Source of the DNA: Chinchilla lanigera
Lineage: Eukaryota; Chordata; Mammalia; Rodentia; Chinchillidae
Assembly: GCF_000276665.1 (NCBI RefSeq)
Contig: NW_004955429.1
Coordinates: 4,655,709 to 4,719,708, forward strand
Direction of reading: 5' to 3'
Length of the DNA stretch: 64,000 nucleotides
Below are positions 13,293 to 24,019 of this stretch, in pieces. A model generated the notes under the pieces. The model was not told where the DNA came from. It searched no databases and saw only the letters and a list, made by a program, of their open reading frames with translations. The first letter of the stretch is position 1. Each line of letters begins with the position of its first letter. The translations under genes and the position numbers were made by a program.

Positions 13293-14039
13293 ATCCTGGT
13301 GCTTCAGGAGAGTTCTTCACAAAAAGAAACAAACAAAAAGCCCTTGTAATACTGGTCAAATTAATTCTTGGTTTTTTATGATACAGCAATGAGTAGTGGT
13401 CTAGGGCAAAGAGAAATATGTTTTGCTTTTGAACATACATGCTGAGACAGGCATGCACATATATTCACTATGTATATTTTCAATATCTAACTTTTATATT
13501 TACAAATATATTTTATATTTATGTAGATGAGAACATATCTCTTGATGGAAATGATGTGTCAAAATTAAAAATATCAAAATCCCTCTCTGGCCTCCTTTCA
13601 ATGCTCCCGTCACAGGGTGATACTGAACAGCAACATTAGCATTTTTGCTAAATTTCTTCAGATCGTTGTTATGAATAATAAAAATACAGAAACATTTTAA
13701 AACAACATATTCAGTCTTGAAATGGTCAGATTAACATAATTACAGCCTTGGGTTGCCAACAGTGCCCCGTTGCTCATTTTCATGCGAATGCAGAGAGTCC
13801 TGCAGATCACAAGCTAATAGGCTCCTTGGTCTAAATATATACAGCTAAATCTGCAGCAAATTTCTGAAGCGTTAAGGTCTGAGCCCTGTAGATATCTGGT
13901 GAGTAAATTACGCTACAGTGGAGCAGACATATATATTTTTAAGTATCTTTTATTTTGTAGTTACACAGCTGCTAAGAAATATATTTTTAGATTTGCTTTG
14001 AAAAGCGAGCAAAATGGGTATCCACTTTGTGGATATGCG

Positions 14040-14490
14040 TCCAAAATGTTCCTTCAGTCGCTACTTGTAAATGGTTTATGTCTAGATGCCCCCGCCAACC
14101 CCGCCAAGCCTCATGCACTCACAGGTGGATCTCTTGGAGTGTGAGTGGGGATCATGAGGGTGTGATTCGCATTAGTGGGCTGGTCCACGGATGAGCTTAG
14201 AGCTAACCGTGATTTAGGAGGCGAAGCATGGTTGGAAGAGGCGGGTCACAGGGGCGTGGCCTGGGTGGGCGTATCTCCCCTCTCTGCCTCCCTTGAGTTT
14301 GCCCTCTGTTTCCTGTCTGGCAAGCATGCGCTGTTTCTCCTCTGCGATGCCCCTCTGCCCCGCCAACCCGTCTGGGAGCCAGCTGACTAGGGACCAAAAC
14401 CTCTACAAACTGGGAGCCAAGATAAACCTCTCCTCCTTTCACTTGTGGGTGTCGGGTATTTTGTCGCCCCGATAAGTAACTAAGACACTA
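14040..14490 (+). mobile_element. MaLR-type solitary LTR
   Basis: GATCATGAGGGTGTGATTCG, GGGTCACAGGGGCGTGGCC and, near the end, CTACAAACTGGGAGCCAAGA then TAAACCTCTCCTCCTTTCA match the 3' half of MaLR LTRs, which carry the poly(A) signal and a CTT-rich stretch. No internal retroviral sequence adjoins it. Confidence 0.65.
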
Positions 14491-15436
14491 CTTACTACAA
14501 GTTGTCAAAGATCTGTAGCGTGTTGTATTTCTGTCCTTTTTTTCCTGGAAGGAAGTGCAAGGGATAGTTCTAGATGCTCTTCCTAAACAAAGCAGGTTCT
14601 GACCACAAATCCTATGTGGTAGAAGTGGCACGTTTCATGGAAAATGCACGTCAGTATTTAAGCACACTGTACATCAGACCTCTGCTACTTCCGAATTTCT
14701 CCCACTATTGACAGTCATGATTTCTCATTGTCGTTTGGCAGCTCTGCTACTCTCTCAAGAACAAATGAAAAGGAACAGTTTCAAAGACTGAAATCAGAGG
14801 AGGCCAAAACATGACCTTTGATGTCACAGGAAAAGGAAAAAAAAAAAGAAAAAGGAATAAAAATCAAGGACATGTGTTGATCAACCAAATGAGTCAAACA
14901 TATTGTCTGTGTTTGAGGAATATGGAGTGAGTTAGTGCTGCTTGAGCAATGCAGACAGATCCTGCAGCTTACGACACGCGGGGTATTCACACCTTTTATC
15001 TGGAGGGGCCTCAAATTTAAAAAAAAACGCACAAAAATGACTTAATAGCTCCTCTTTTGTGTCAAATAATAAGCTGCTGAGGTTTTGAGATCTCTTAAGG
15101 AAGATTTAAATTGGATTTTGAAATTGAAATAGTTGATTTTTTTTTTCAGTTGTACAATCTCTAATGACGCTTTACTCCACTCAGTCCAGGACCTTGTCAC
15201 TTGGGCCTCATTTCTATATTCCATGCATTAATAAGATACCTGTCGCCATTCTGGCCGTATCCTTACACCAGCTGTACCACTGCTCCTTCATTGTTTTTCC
15301 TTAAGTCAATATTAAATTGAATTTTTTTGCTTCTTAACTGTGACTGAAACAATATTATTCATTAAACTGTCATGTTTTCTGTACTACCAGTTTTTAAAAA
15401 AAAAAATCAAGAAGAACAATATCATACAATTATCAA

Positions 15437-15602
15437 GCCAGGCGTGGTGGTGCACGCCTGTAATCCCAGCACTCGGGAGGCTGAGGCAGGAGGGTCATTG
15501 TGAGTTTGAGACCAGCCTGGGCTACAAAGTGAGCTCAAGTTTAGCCTGAAGTGCATAGCAAAAACCTGTCTCAAAAAGACCAAACAAACAAAAAACAAAA
15601 AC
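15437..15602 (+). mobile_element. B1 SINE, full length
   Basis: 7SL-like head GCCAGGCGTGGTGGTGCACG, the internal quasi-duplication (GGCTACAAAGTGAGCTCAAG then AGCCTGAAGTGCATAGCA) and an A-rich tail. Flanked by CAATTATCAA at 15427-15436 and 15603-15612. Confidence 0.92.
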
Positions 15603-16443
15603 CAATTATCAAAATTTTAAAACCTGCTTTTCTGCCACATATAACTGACTAGTTCCAAGTGAAGAATAACTTTGAAAGTAGTCTGATCAGTAGTATCTTG
15701 CAGCTTTAAGCAGAGTGACTGTAGAAGTTACCTGCCATAGTGATATGACTGAGTTTTGAAGATAATACTGTATTACTACACAACTTTGTTAAGCCAATAC
15801 TGTTTTATTCAGAGCATCTCATAATTTGGAGCAGTACCTGTTTTTCAGTTGACTTCATGGCTTTTTCTCCTTCCACTAAAAATACTGGATAATCTAAATC
15901 TAGTTCAAAATCCATTTATTTTTTGGTCCAGGCCCATGCATTTCCAATTAATGAGCTCTGGCCCTACTATAGGACTTTCATTCTTCTTTTAGTAAGATCA
16001 TCCAGAAGAGAGAGAGACTGAACTGCTTCCTGGAAGGTAAATAAAGCCTAGTTACACTCAACTACAGCAATGGATGGCCATGTCAAATGCACAGCTTTCT
16101 CCAACTCATAAATAAAACAAACCACATGAGACACAGGGGTGAGAACCAAAGCAAACAAGCACACGGCACTGGACATGGGCAGAGGGCGGGGCTGGGGCAG
16201 CTGGCTTGGGCTCCAACCCTATTTTTCACTTCCTTATTTTGTGACCTTCACCAAGTCCTTCCATTCACTCTGGGCCTCCTGGCTTTCAGCTTACAGGTGA
16301 GTGGGTTACCGAAGACAATGCCAAAGACTCTCTTTTCACCTCAAAAGCCTGGTAACTCCAAAAGTCAAGCCTGCTCATTGAGAGAACACCAGCGAGACAG
16401 GTCAGGTGTGTTTGCTAGGGCACAAATTTAAAGCAGCCAGCTC

Positions 16444-16560
16444 GGGCCGGGGATTTAGCTCAGCGGCAAAAGCGCCTGCCTGGCAAGCGCAAGGTCGTGA
16501 GTTCGGTTCCCAGTACCGGAGAAAAACCAAAAAACAAACCAAAAAAAAAAAAAACAAAAA
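16444..16560 (+). mobile_element. Young ID-type SINE with intact pol III boxes
   Basis: Body GGGCCGGGGATTTAGCTCAG with A box TAGCTCAGCGG and B box AGTTCGGTTCC, then an A-rich tail. Perfect 15-bp duplication TAAAGCAGCCAGCTC at 16429-16443 and 16561-16575. Confidence 0.93.
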
Positions 16561-17756
16561 TAAAGCAGCCAGCTCTGTTTCCTCAGGGGCAGGCGAGTGT
16601 CCATGAGCCCTGCAAATCATATGCAAATGAGGAGACTGCCAGCCCATGGGGAAAAGCAGGGTAGGGACCAAGCAAGGTATCAGCAACGGCTGTGTGTCTT
16701 TTTCTCTTTAAAGGATAAGTACAAAATTCCTTCTACACTAATATAACATTATATTAGTTCTACACTTATATAACATTTATATAAAATAATACATGCTTGC
16801 TTGAGAGCTTTCGAAAGAGCATACAGAACAGTCACCTAGAAGTCTACTATGGCATGGGATCTGGGGCCCAAGGGCCCTACGTTGATGTGGGAGGGAACAT
16901 TCTGGGACGATCTGGACGGCCCCAATAGGGACCCACAGGAAACATGGGAAAGGGAATTCCCCCACCAGAGACACGCAGGTAACAGGACTCCAGCTTGAAA
17001 GCAGAGGGACACATGCTCCAGGGTCAAAGGCCGTTTCCTCTAACATCTATATTTATAAGATCAAAGAAAGGTGTGGCATAGTATCAAAAGGCACAGGGGG
17101 GTGGCCCACACCTCCCTTGCATACTTCGGCAAAGGCTCTGAAGTCTTTGGGATACACTGCCTGTGCCTGCTTGAAGAAGGAGGTGGCCCCGGTCCAGGTG
17201 ACATTCGGTTGTGTTAGCTGTTTGACCAACCCTAGATTCTGATGCTGAAATAGGGTTGGAAGCAAGTCACCTTGGTCCAGAAGCTGAGATGAGCAGCTGC
17301 ATCCCTGGTGATGCTGCTGGCAGTGATTGCTGTGCATCACAAATCACCGGGATATTTTTGCTGCTGAGTTCATGTCTCAATCTTCAGCAAGGGGTGGGAA
17401 GAGGATGCTGAAGGTGCAGCTCTGCTTCTGAGTGGGCTCAGCCGCTTCCCTGTCAAAGGGTGGCGGGCAGGCACACTGAGCTAGTCCGTCTTCCAAAAGA
17501 CCTCTCACTTCCAAACCAACAGCACAAATACACTCCCTGCTCTGTCCTGTGAACACATTTTTTATGAGCAAAACAGCACATGAAGCAAAGAAAGAAGCAA
17601 TAAAAGTCTTTGCAATAAAAAGCCGTTTATCCAAGGTGATTTTTACTATCTCCACCCTACCTGATGTTCGCTCTTTCATTTCACTTGAACTTGTAACCAA
17701 ATCCCTGGATAAACAATCAGCCTGATATAGTCCTAGGGTTTGGATGCTACAGATAT

Positions 17757-17776
17757 TAAAAAAAAAAAAAAAAAAT
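17757..17776 (+). repeat. Poly(A) run
   Basis: About 18 A residues ending at AATTCCAAC; possibly the tail of an unrecognised retroposed sequence, though no matching duplication was found. Confidence 0.6.
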
Positions 17777-17914
17777 TCCAACAAAGCACAAAATAATTTA
17801 TCTTAATGCCAAATAAACATTAATTAGTTCTTCTTCTTCTTCTCAAGATGAGTTATCTGTATTTTATTCCAGACTAGAAGCTGTCATCTACTGGTGAAGC
17901 TGTGTGGTGTAGGA

Positions 17915-18085
17915 CATAAAAACAAAAGGTTTTAGAAAGACAGGCTCAATTTAAATCCCAGCTCTGCTACCTAGTAGTATGTGAAACTGCTGCAGAATCT
18001 CTCTCAATCTCAATTTCCCCATAGTTAAATGGGTAGAAAGAACCTATGCCACAGGCTGACTAAATGAAATGATATATGTTGTTAA
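17915..18085 (+). mobile_element. MIR relic
   Basis: Core pattern TTTAAATCCCAGCTCTGCTA, then TCTCAATTTCCCCATAGTTA and AATGGGTAGAAAG is typical of MIR. Confidence 0.75.
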
Positions 18086-18229
18086 GACCACACTGGAAAG
18101 TAACGATTCATGCGTATTTAACTTCTCTGATATAAAAATATCCTCAGGAGTACTGATAAGTAGATGTGTTCCTTTAAAAGAAAACCAACTGATGTAAAAG
18201 AACACTGATCTCATTAAGTTCTTTTGAGA

Positions 18230-20540
18230 GAAATAAATGCAAAATATTGTGACATAATTATTGCATGAGTAAGACAGAATAGTTATGTCAAATAAATATG
18301 GTTTCTATCAGAGACTTTTTTCAGGGGATCATTAAGCCTGACACAACAGGCTTGCTTGTCTCTGTTACTTAGAAACTGTAGGGTGTTCAATTTATTTCAT
18401 AAGGCTTATATTGATTTTTCTAAAAAAATTTTTTTCAAAACAAAGATAAAATAGCCATTTTTTATTTAAAAATTTAAAGCCATTTTCATAAGGAAAAAAA
18501 CATCAAGTAATTTCCCCTTCAGTGTTAAAAGACACATACTAATCCCATGTTTACCATACCCTCTGGTTTTTGTCTACATTTGCCTCAGAAACTGAACACA
18601 AGTCGGCAGCCTCATGATAACTGTCACAAAACACATAAATCAACAAGCTCTGTACAAGCAAACTACATTGGCATTTAAAACCCTTTTCTAAATTACACGG
18701 TTAAACACAAACTAGATCACAAGGTCTGTAGACTGGAGACAGCCTAATATAATTTAAGTGGCTCTTTAAAAAAGCAGACTAATACCGGCAACAAAGAGGT
18801 CTCCTAAGCAATGTAAGGAAGTTCAGAGAAAAACCTCCCCTTGTAATTCCTTACTGAATTGAACTTGAATACAGAAGACTGCAGGGAATGTAAATGTGCC
18901 AGAGTGTGACAAGAGAATTTCTGAAGATTATATTTTGCTGTAAAGACACGGCTCTTACCTTTCATGTTCCATAAGCCTTTCTTTTCTGGAAGAAACTTTC
19001 TAGATTTGCAGAGACCTGGAAACCACCCATCTCTCTCGAATGCTTTCAGCTCAGCCTATCTTCATGGTGACTAAATGCCAGGCTTGGTTTTCTTACAGAA
19101 GGAAGCTTTTAGTCAAAATATGTGGTTTAAAGGAGCAGTATCCATCCTTGTTAAAACTATTTCACGGACATTCAGAGGTTTTGTTTCTACTCTATGAAAG
19201 TTAAATCTGAGTAGGAAGGCATTTTTCCTGTCCCGGAAACCAGCATAACTAAGACCAATGCTGAGCTAACGAGAAATGTTTCTTCCATGTGTTCTCGTCT
19301 GGCAGACACTGCAAGCCATATCAGGGAAACACGTGATGTTTATAAATACAATATGGCTCATGTTGTCATAACCTCTCAATGACAAAAAAAAAGTGCAAGG
19401 AAAAGCAAGCAGACACACAGCGGGAGAGATGAGATTTGTGTCACTTGGAAGCTGCCTATCAGACACGCATACATTACCTTCTTTTTTCTTAAAAAATAAG
19501 ACTTTCTAACTGGGAGCAGCGAGGGAAGAAGAAAATATCTGCCACGTTCTGGATACCCAGTGCATTAGCTAAGTGCCGTGATAAGAGCAATTTCTTATCA
19601 GCTGTAACAGAATCATCCTCTTGCATGTCAGAAAGACACAACGCAAAGAGGTATCATTAGATCCATCACTCATAAGCCAGTTCCATGGCATTAGATCAAA
19701 CAAATAACGGGACCAAGGCAAGGATTTCACAGAGGCTGAATTGATGTGGAAAGTAGAGATGTCGCATCATTATTGATTATTGGCTTTTCTGATCTACTGT
19801 CAGGTCTGAGAGGGTAGTCAGCACACACATCTGGATCACTATTATATCCTGAAGATCTCACATGAGACCAAACCAGAGTGAGGAGAAATCAGTGATGCTT
19901 TCCACTAAGGATGAGGTTAACTGTTCCAAAGTCATCACCCGTCTTATAAGTTTGGGGGTATTTGAAATACTGACTACCAACTCAATTTAAAAGCAAGATC
20001 TGTCCGGTTGCATTATAAATACAGCAACACACGATCTGCCGTATTCAGATTTGTTATGCAGAGACTTGCCTTACTTTCTACCACAGGTGAATGTAACTCC
20101 TGAAACCCGCCCCTCCAGAAAAGGAGAGGGCAGACGGGTGCGTGTTTCTGGTAATCATTTATGTTCATCTGACAAAGTCAGACCTTCTCCCTTATTGTTA
20201 TTCATCTCTTAAACTTCAGATTATACTGCTGCAATGTGGAATGCTGTTAGGACAGGTGAACATTCATATTTCATGTTGGGTCAGGAGCCCGTACCAGGAT
20301 AAACTAGCAAAGGTGCAAACTGCAAACCCTTGCATTTATGGATCACTGTATTGATCGTAGCAGGGGAGGAATGAATGGAAAATTTGTGGTAGGAAAATGT
20401 CTATCTAAGTGTCATTTTCCATCCAAATACTCAGTGAGAACTTACTCAGAGCAGGACAATATCTGAGAGAGAGCCACAGGAAGCGTGGAGATGAATGAGA
20501 TGGCGAGTTGCCCTTTGAGAAGTTTAGAGATTAGAAAGAA
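18230..20540. other. Repeat-poor intronic stretch
   Basis: More than 2 kb with no recognised SINE, LTR or L1 in a window otherwise dense in them. It contains several homeobox-like TAATTAT and octamer-like words. Function, if any, cannot be read from one sequence. Confidence 0.4.
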
Positions 20541-20546
20541 AGTTAA

Positions 20547-20662
20547 CTTTCCTCCCTTCCTGCCTTCCTCCTTCTCTTCTTTCCTTCCTTTTTTCTTTCT
20601 TTCTTTCCTTCCTTCCTTCCTTCCTTCCTTCCTTCCTTCCTTCCTTCCTTCCTTCCTTCCTT
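20547..20662 (+). repeat. (TTCC)n microsatellite
   Basis: A core of about 13 uninterrupted TTCC units within a wholly pyrimidine tract. It directly joins the tail side of an antisense B1, so on the minus strand it is a (GGAA)n tail. Confidence 0.95.
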
Positions 20663-20812
20663 TTTTGTCTTTTTGAGACAGGGTCTCACCATGCAGTTCA
20701 GGCTGACCTTGAGCTCACTTTGTAGCCCAGGCTGGTCTCGAACTCGCAATGATCCTCCTGCCTCAGCCTCCCGAGTGGTGGGTTTACAGGTATGAACCAC
20801 CACACCCAGCTC
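20663..20812 (-). mobile_element. B1 SINE, antisense
   Basis: TTTTTGAGACAGGGTCTCAC through GCTCACTTTGTAGCCCAGGC to CACCACACCCAGCT is a full-length antisense B1 with the internal quasi-duplication. Confidence 0.92.
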
Positions 20813-20884
20813 AGGAACATCCTTTCAAATCTTGCAGAAAACTTAAATGGAAATACTAATGAAGGGAGGTTGTAGGCTGAATAA

Positions 20885-21045
20885 GGAAACACAAAGAGCT
20901 GGGTTGAGATCCTATATCTGCCACTTATTAGCTGTATGAATTTGGCAATGACTTCTTTGGCCTCAGTTTTGTCATCTGTAAGAATGAAATCCATACACCT
21001 ATTTGCAGTTATTGACAAATTTAAATTATATGTAAAATACTTGAA
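20885..21045 (+). mobile_element. MIR relic
   Basis: Contains TATCTGCCACTTATTAGCTG and CCTCAGTTTTGTCATCTGTA, the MIR core. Confidence 0.8.
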
Positions 21046-21544
21046 CACATCCCCTACTTCACAGTCACAAATAGTGCTATTATCTTATATCCTAAACAAC
21101 AATGGTAGAGAACAGTATTACAGATTATACTATTCTATACTATTAATATTATAGAACTATCCTGACAGCTATTGAAGAGAAATTAATAGAATTCACATAA
21201 CTTATTACAACTATGAAAAATAAAGTCAAAGTGGAATGTATGCCAAAGGAAAGATGAAAGCAGGGAAATTAAAAGGAGAGGGCAGGAACAAAGCCAACAC
21301 ACAAACACACAGCAGAAATGCCTGTAACCCTACTGTGGGTGGGCCACAGATTTAATTCTAAGCTTGAATGTAACAACACAAAGAAAGAAAATAATCACTT
21401 ACAAGAGTCACAGTGTCCATATGGTAAAAATAAACCAAGAGAAATGCAACTATTTCTGGTGATGAGAACAGAGATATTTTTACAGTGGGTCCTCATTAGT
21501 GGCGGAAAATGACAAATAGAGAGCACTTGTAGCACTATCATTAT

Positions 21545-21790
21545 AGCCCTCAATGCGTCCCGTTTAACAAGTGTTTACTCTACGTGCACCATCAGTTAGG
21601 ATGCTGCACCGGCTTTCAGAGGGAGACAAAGACAAGCATGTGCTTTTGAATCACTTACAGTTTAGTGGAGGAGATAACCATGCACAAAAACGATTATAAC
21701 ACAACTGTGTGCAGCACACCCCCGCAAGGGCCAGAGAAAATCTGACAGGGCATTAGGGAAAGCTTTGTGGAGTGGGCACTCTTGCTTAGG
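21545..21790 (+). mobile_element. Ancient mammalian interspersed repeat fragment
   Basis: AGTGTTTACTCTACGTGCAC, the GACAAAGACAAGCATGTG stretch and ATTAGGGAAAGCTTTGTGGA resemble the family also seen at 9720 and 47545. Confidence 0.45.
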
Positions 21791-21809
21791 CTCTAAAACC
21801 AAGTTTTTA

Positions 21810-22195
21810 ACCTTTATAACATTTTATTATGGAAACTTTCAAATCAAACAACAACAAAAAAAGAGAAGACAAAATAATACAATGAGCTTCCATCATCTAG
21901 CTTTGACATTTTCCCACATTTTAATAATTTTAATCTAATTTCACCTTTTGTGTGTGTGCGTGGGCAGGTTGCTTGAGTCCCATTCATTGTATCATCTAAC
22001 CTATAAATACTTTAGTAGGTTTCATTTTTAAAAACATAACTGCCAACCTATTATTATAAACAACAGAATCACATTATCCCTTAATATCATCTGATTCCTA
22101 ACATATGTTGTCATTTCCCAAATAGTTCTAGGGCTGTCTTTTACAGTTTGGTTTGTTCTATTCAAAAGGCAAACATGGTATGCACATGGCACTTA
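21810..22195. mobile_element. Old L1 3'-end fragment (L1M-like)
   Basis: TTCCATCATCTAGCTTTGAC, CCTTAATATCATCTGATTCC and ACAGTTTGGTTTGTTCTATT match the 3' region of old mammalian L1 as I remember it. Confidence 0.6.
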
Positions 22196-22299
22196 TAGTA
22201 GAGCCCTGAGAAATTTGTGTTCTTGCTCACCTTTGGCACACCAGCAGCTTACTGAAGGAATCAGAACATACTAGATGCATGGAATTTTAAAAGGACTCT

Positions 22300-22700
22300 A
22301 TCAGTCTGTTTCATGTTGCTATAACAAAATACCCGAGGTTCTTTTGGTTTATGACTCTGGTGGCTTGAAAGTCCAAACAGCATGGTAGGAGAGTCTGGGG
22401 AAGGTGTGGTTGTGTCACACTGTGCAAGAGAAGGAGGAAAGGGAATGGCTGCAACTAGAAGAGGCCACGTAGGTGGGATGGACTTGCTTTCCCATGACCC
22501 ATTCCTGCAAGAACTAACCCAGTCTCAGGAGAACTACATCAATCTCTTCTGAGTGCAGAGCCCCCATAACCCAATCACCTTTCATTCAGTGCTTCCACCT
22601 AAGGATTCCATACCTCTCATCACTGTTACACTGGGGACCAAGCTTCTAGCACAGGACTCTTTGGGCAACACACTCAACATATCTTTGGGCAGATATGTAG
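22300..22700 (-). mobile_element. MaLR-type LTR, antisense
   Basis: ATGTTGCTATAACAAAATAC at one end and CACTGGGGACCAAGCTTCTA at the other is the reverse complement of a MaLR-type LTR. It shares layout with the copy at 58685-59075. Confidence 0.65.
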
Positions 22701-22824
22701 GGCATGAGAAGGCATTTCAGACACCCAGAACAGCAAGAGTTGACATCAGAGTAAGAACTGGGAGATGATGTGGTTGAGAAATAGTGAGTGCTATACCTGT
22801 AGCAGCAGAAGGCTGCTAAGATCT

Positions 22825-22965
22825 GGAATGAAGCCACCTGGTTCAAATATCAGCTCTGATTCTCTCTAGCTAGATGGCCTGGGGAAAATTTCTCAACATC
22901 AGCAACTATTTCATCAGTTGTAAATATAGAACTTTACACCAATGCCTGCCTCAAAATTTTATCTC
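22825..22965 (+). mobile_element. MIR relic
   Basis: TGGTTCAAATATCAGCTCTG and TTCATCAGTTGTAAATATAG follow the MIR core order. Confidence 0.65.
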
Positions 22966-23412
22966 AGGGATAAATGCACAAGCCAGTCAGCTACTGCCAG
23001 GACACCAGGGAAATGGGACCTTGCAAAATGGAATGAGCAGGATCTGGTGACTGGTGCATGTGTTGGTGAACAAGAGTCAGACAAGAAAAGAACCACTGAT
23101 AACTGACATTTTAAATTATACCCCTCCCATCTGCCAAAACATCAATGTATGTGCATGTGCACATGCATGTGCATACACACACACAGCCATTAAATCCTTC
23201 ATCCTTCAAAGGATGATCAAACAGGATAAAGGCTTAGGGAAAGCAGTAGACTAGGAATTTTGTCTTCAACTGGATACACTGGAAATATTCAAAATACTGA
23301 TGTGACCACTTAGAAGCTGAACATTTGAGTTTTGGACTGTAGAAATGCCAGAAATGGGGACATAGTCTAAAGGTTGTTCACATTGACATGATAATAATAA
23401 ATTGTGGCAAGA

Positions 23413-23592
23413 GCAGAGGGTGGTGCACATGCCTGTAGCTGTAGCACTCTGGGAGGCTGAGGTCGGAGAATCGCAAAGTAGAGTTCAGCCTCAGCAACTT
23501 AGCAAGACCCTGTCTCAAGATAACAACAAAACAAAACAAAAAGAGTTGGGTGTAGCTTAGTGGTAAGTCCTTGGGTTTGATCCCCAGAACCA
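23413..23592 (+). mobile_element. B1-ID composite SINE
   Basis: A sense B1 (GGTGGTGCACATGCCTGTAG to AGACCCTGTCTCAAGA), an A-rich linker of CAAAA units, then a sense ID (GTTGGGTGTAGCTTAGTGGT to TTTGATCCCCAGAACC). Confidence 0.85.
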
Positions 23593-23966
23593 TTACAAAG
23601 AAAAGAAGAAATCAGTAGTAAGAGTAAGAATCACAAGTGCAAAGGTTCAGATAAAAAAGAGCCAACCCCAAACCCAAAACAAAACAAATAAACACTCTGA
23701 CCCCAAAACTGGTAAAGCCGGCCTGAGCATCCTGAAGACGGTTTGGTGCCATGAGGAAAAAGAAGGGTAAACTCAAAACCCTAACAGGTTTGAATGCAAA
23801 CAAGGAATTCAGTCACGTTAGTGTCCTGGAAGCCAGTGGTTGCTAAGGAGACCAGTCCCTAGTGCCAAACACAAAGTTCAGAAGGAAGAGGACTGGGAGG
23901 CAGTGGCTGATTGGAATATTACGAAATGATTTAAAACCCAGGGCTAAGTCTAGGGAGTGTGTTCTA

Positions 23967-24014
23967 AATGCAAATCTGGCAGTTGTCTGCAATGCAAATC
24001 TGGCAGTTGTCTGC
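23967..24014 (+). repeat. Perfect 24-bp tandem duplication containing ATGCAAAT
   Basis: The 24-bp unit beginning AATGCAAATCTGGCAG occurs twice head to tail without a mismatch. Each copy holds the POU octamer ATGCAAAT (23968-23975 and 23992-23999). Confidence 0.97.
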
Positions 24015-24019
24015 ACAGA

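Noticed and set aside
16444..16520. Possible tRNA gene
   Set aside because: The tRNA-like boxes belong to an ID SINE with an A-rich tail and target duplication.
20485..20803. Repetitive PSFLPSFL and KEGRKEGR frames
   Set aside because: Products of the other (TTCC)n tract and the antisense B1.
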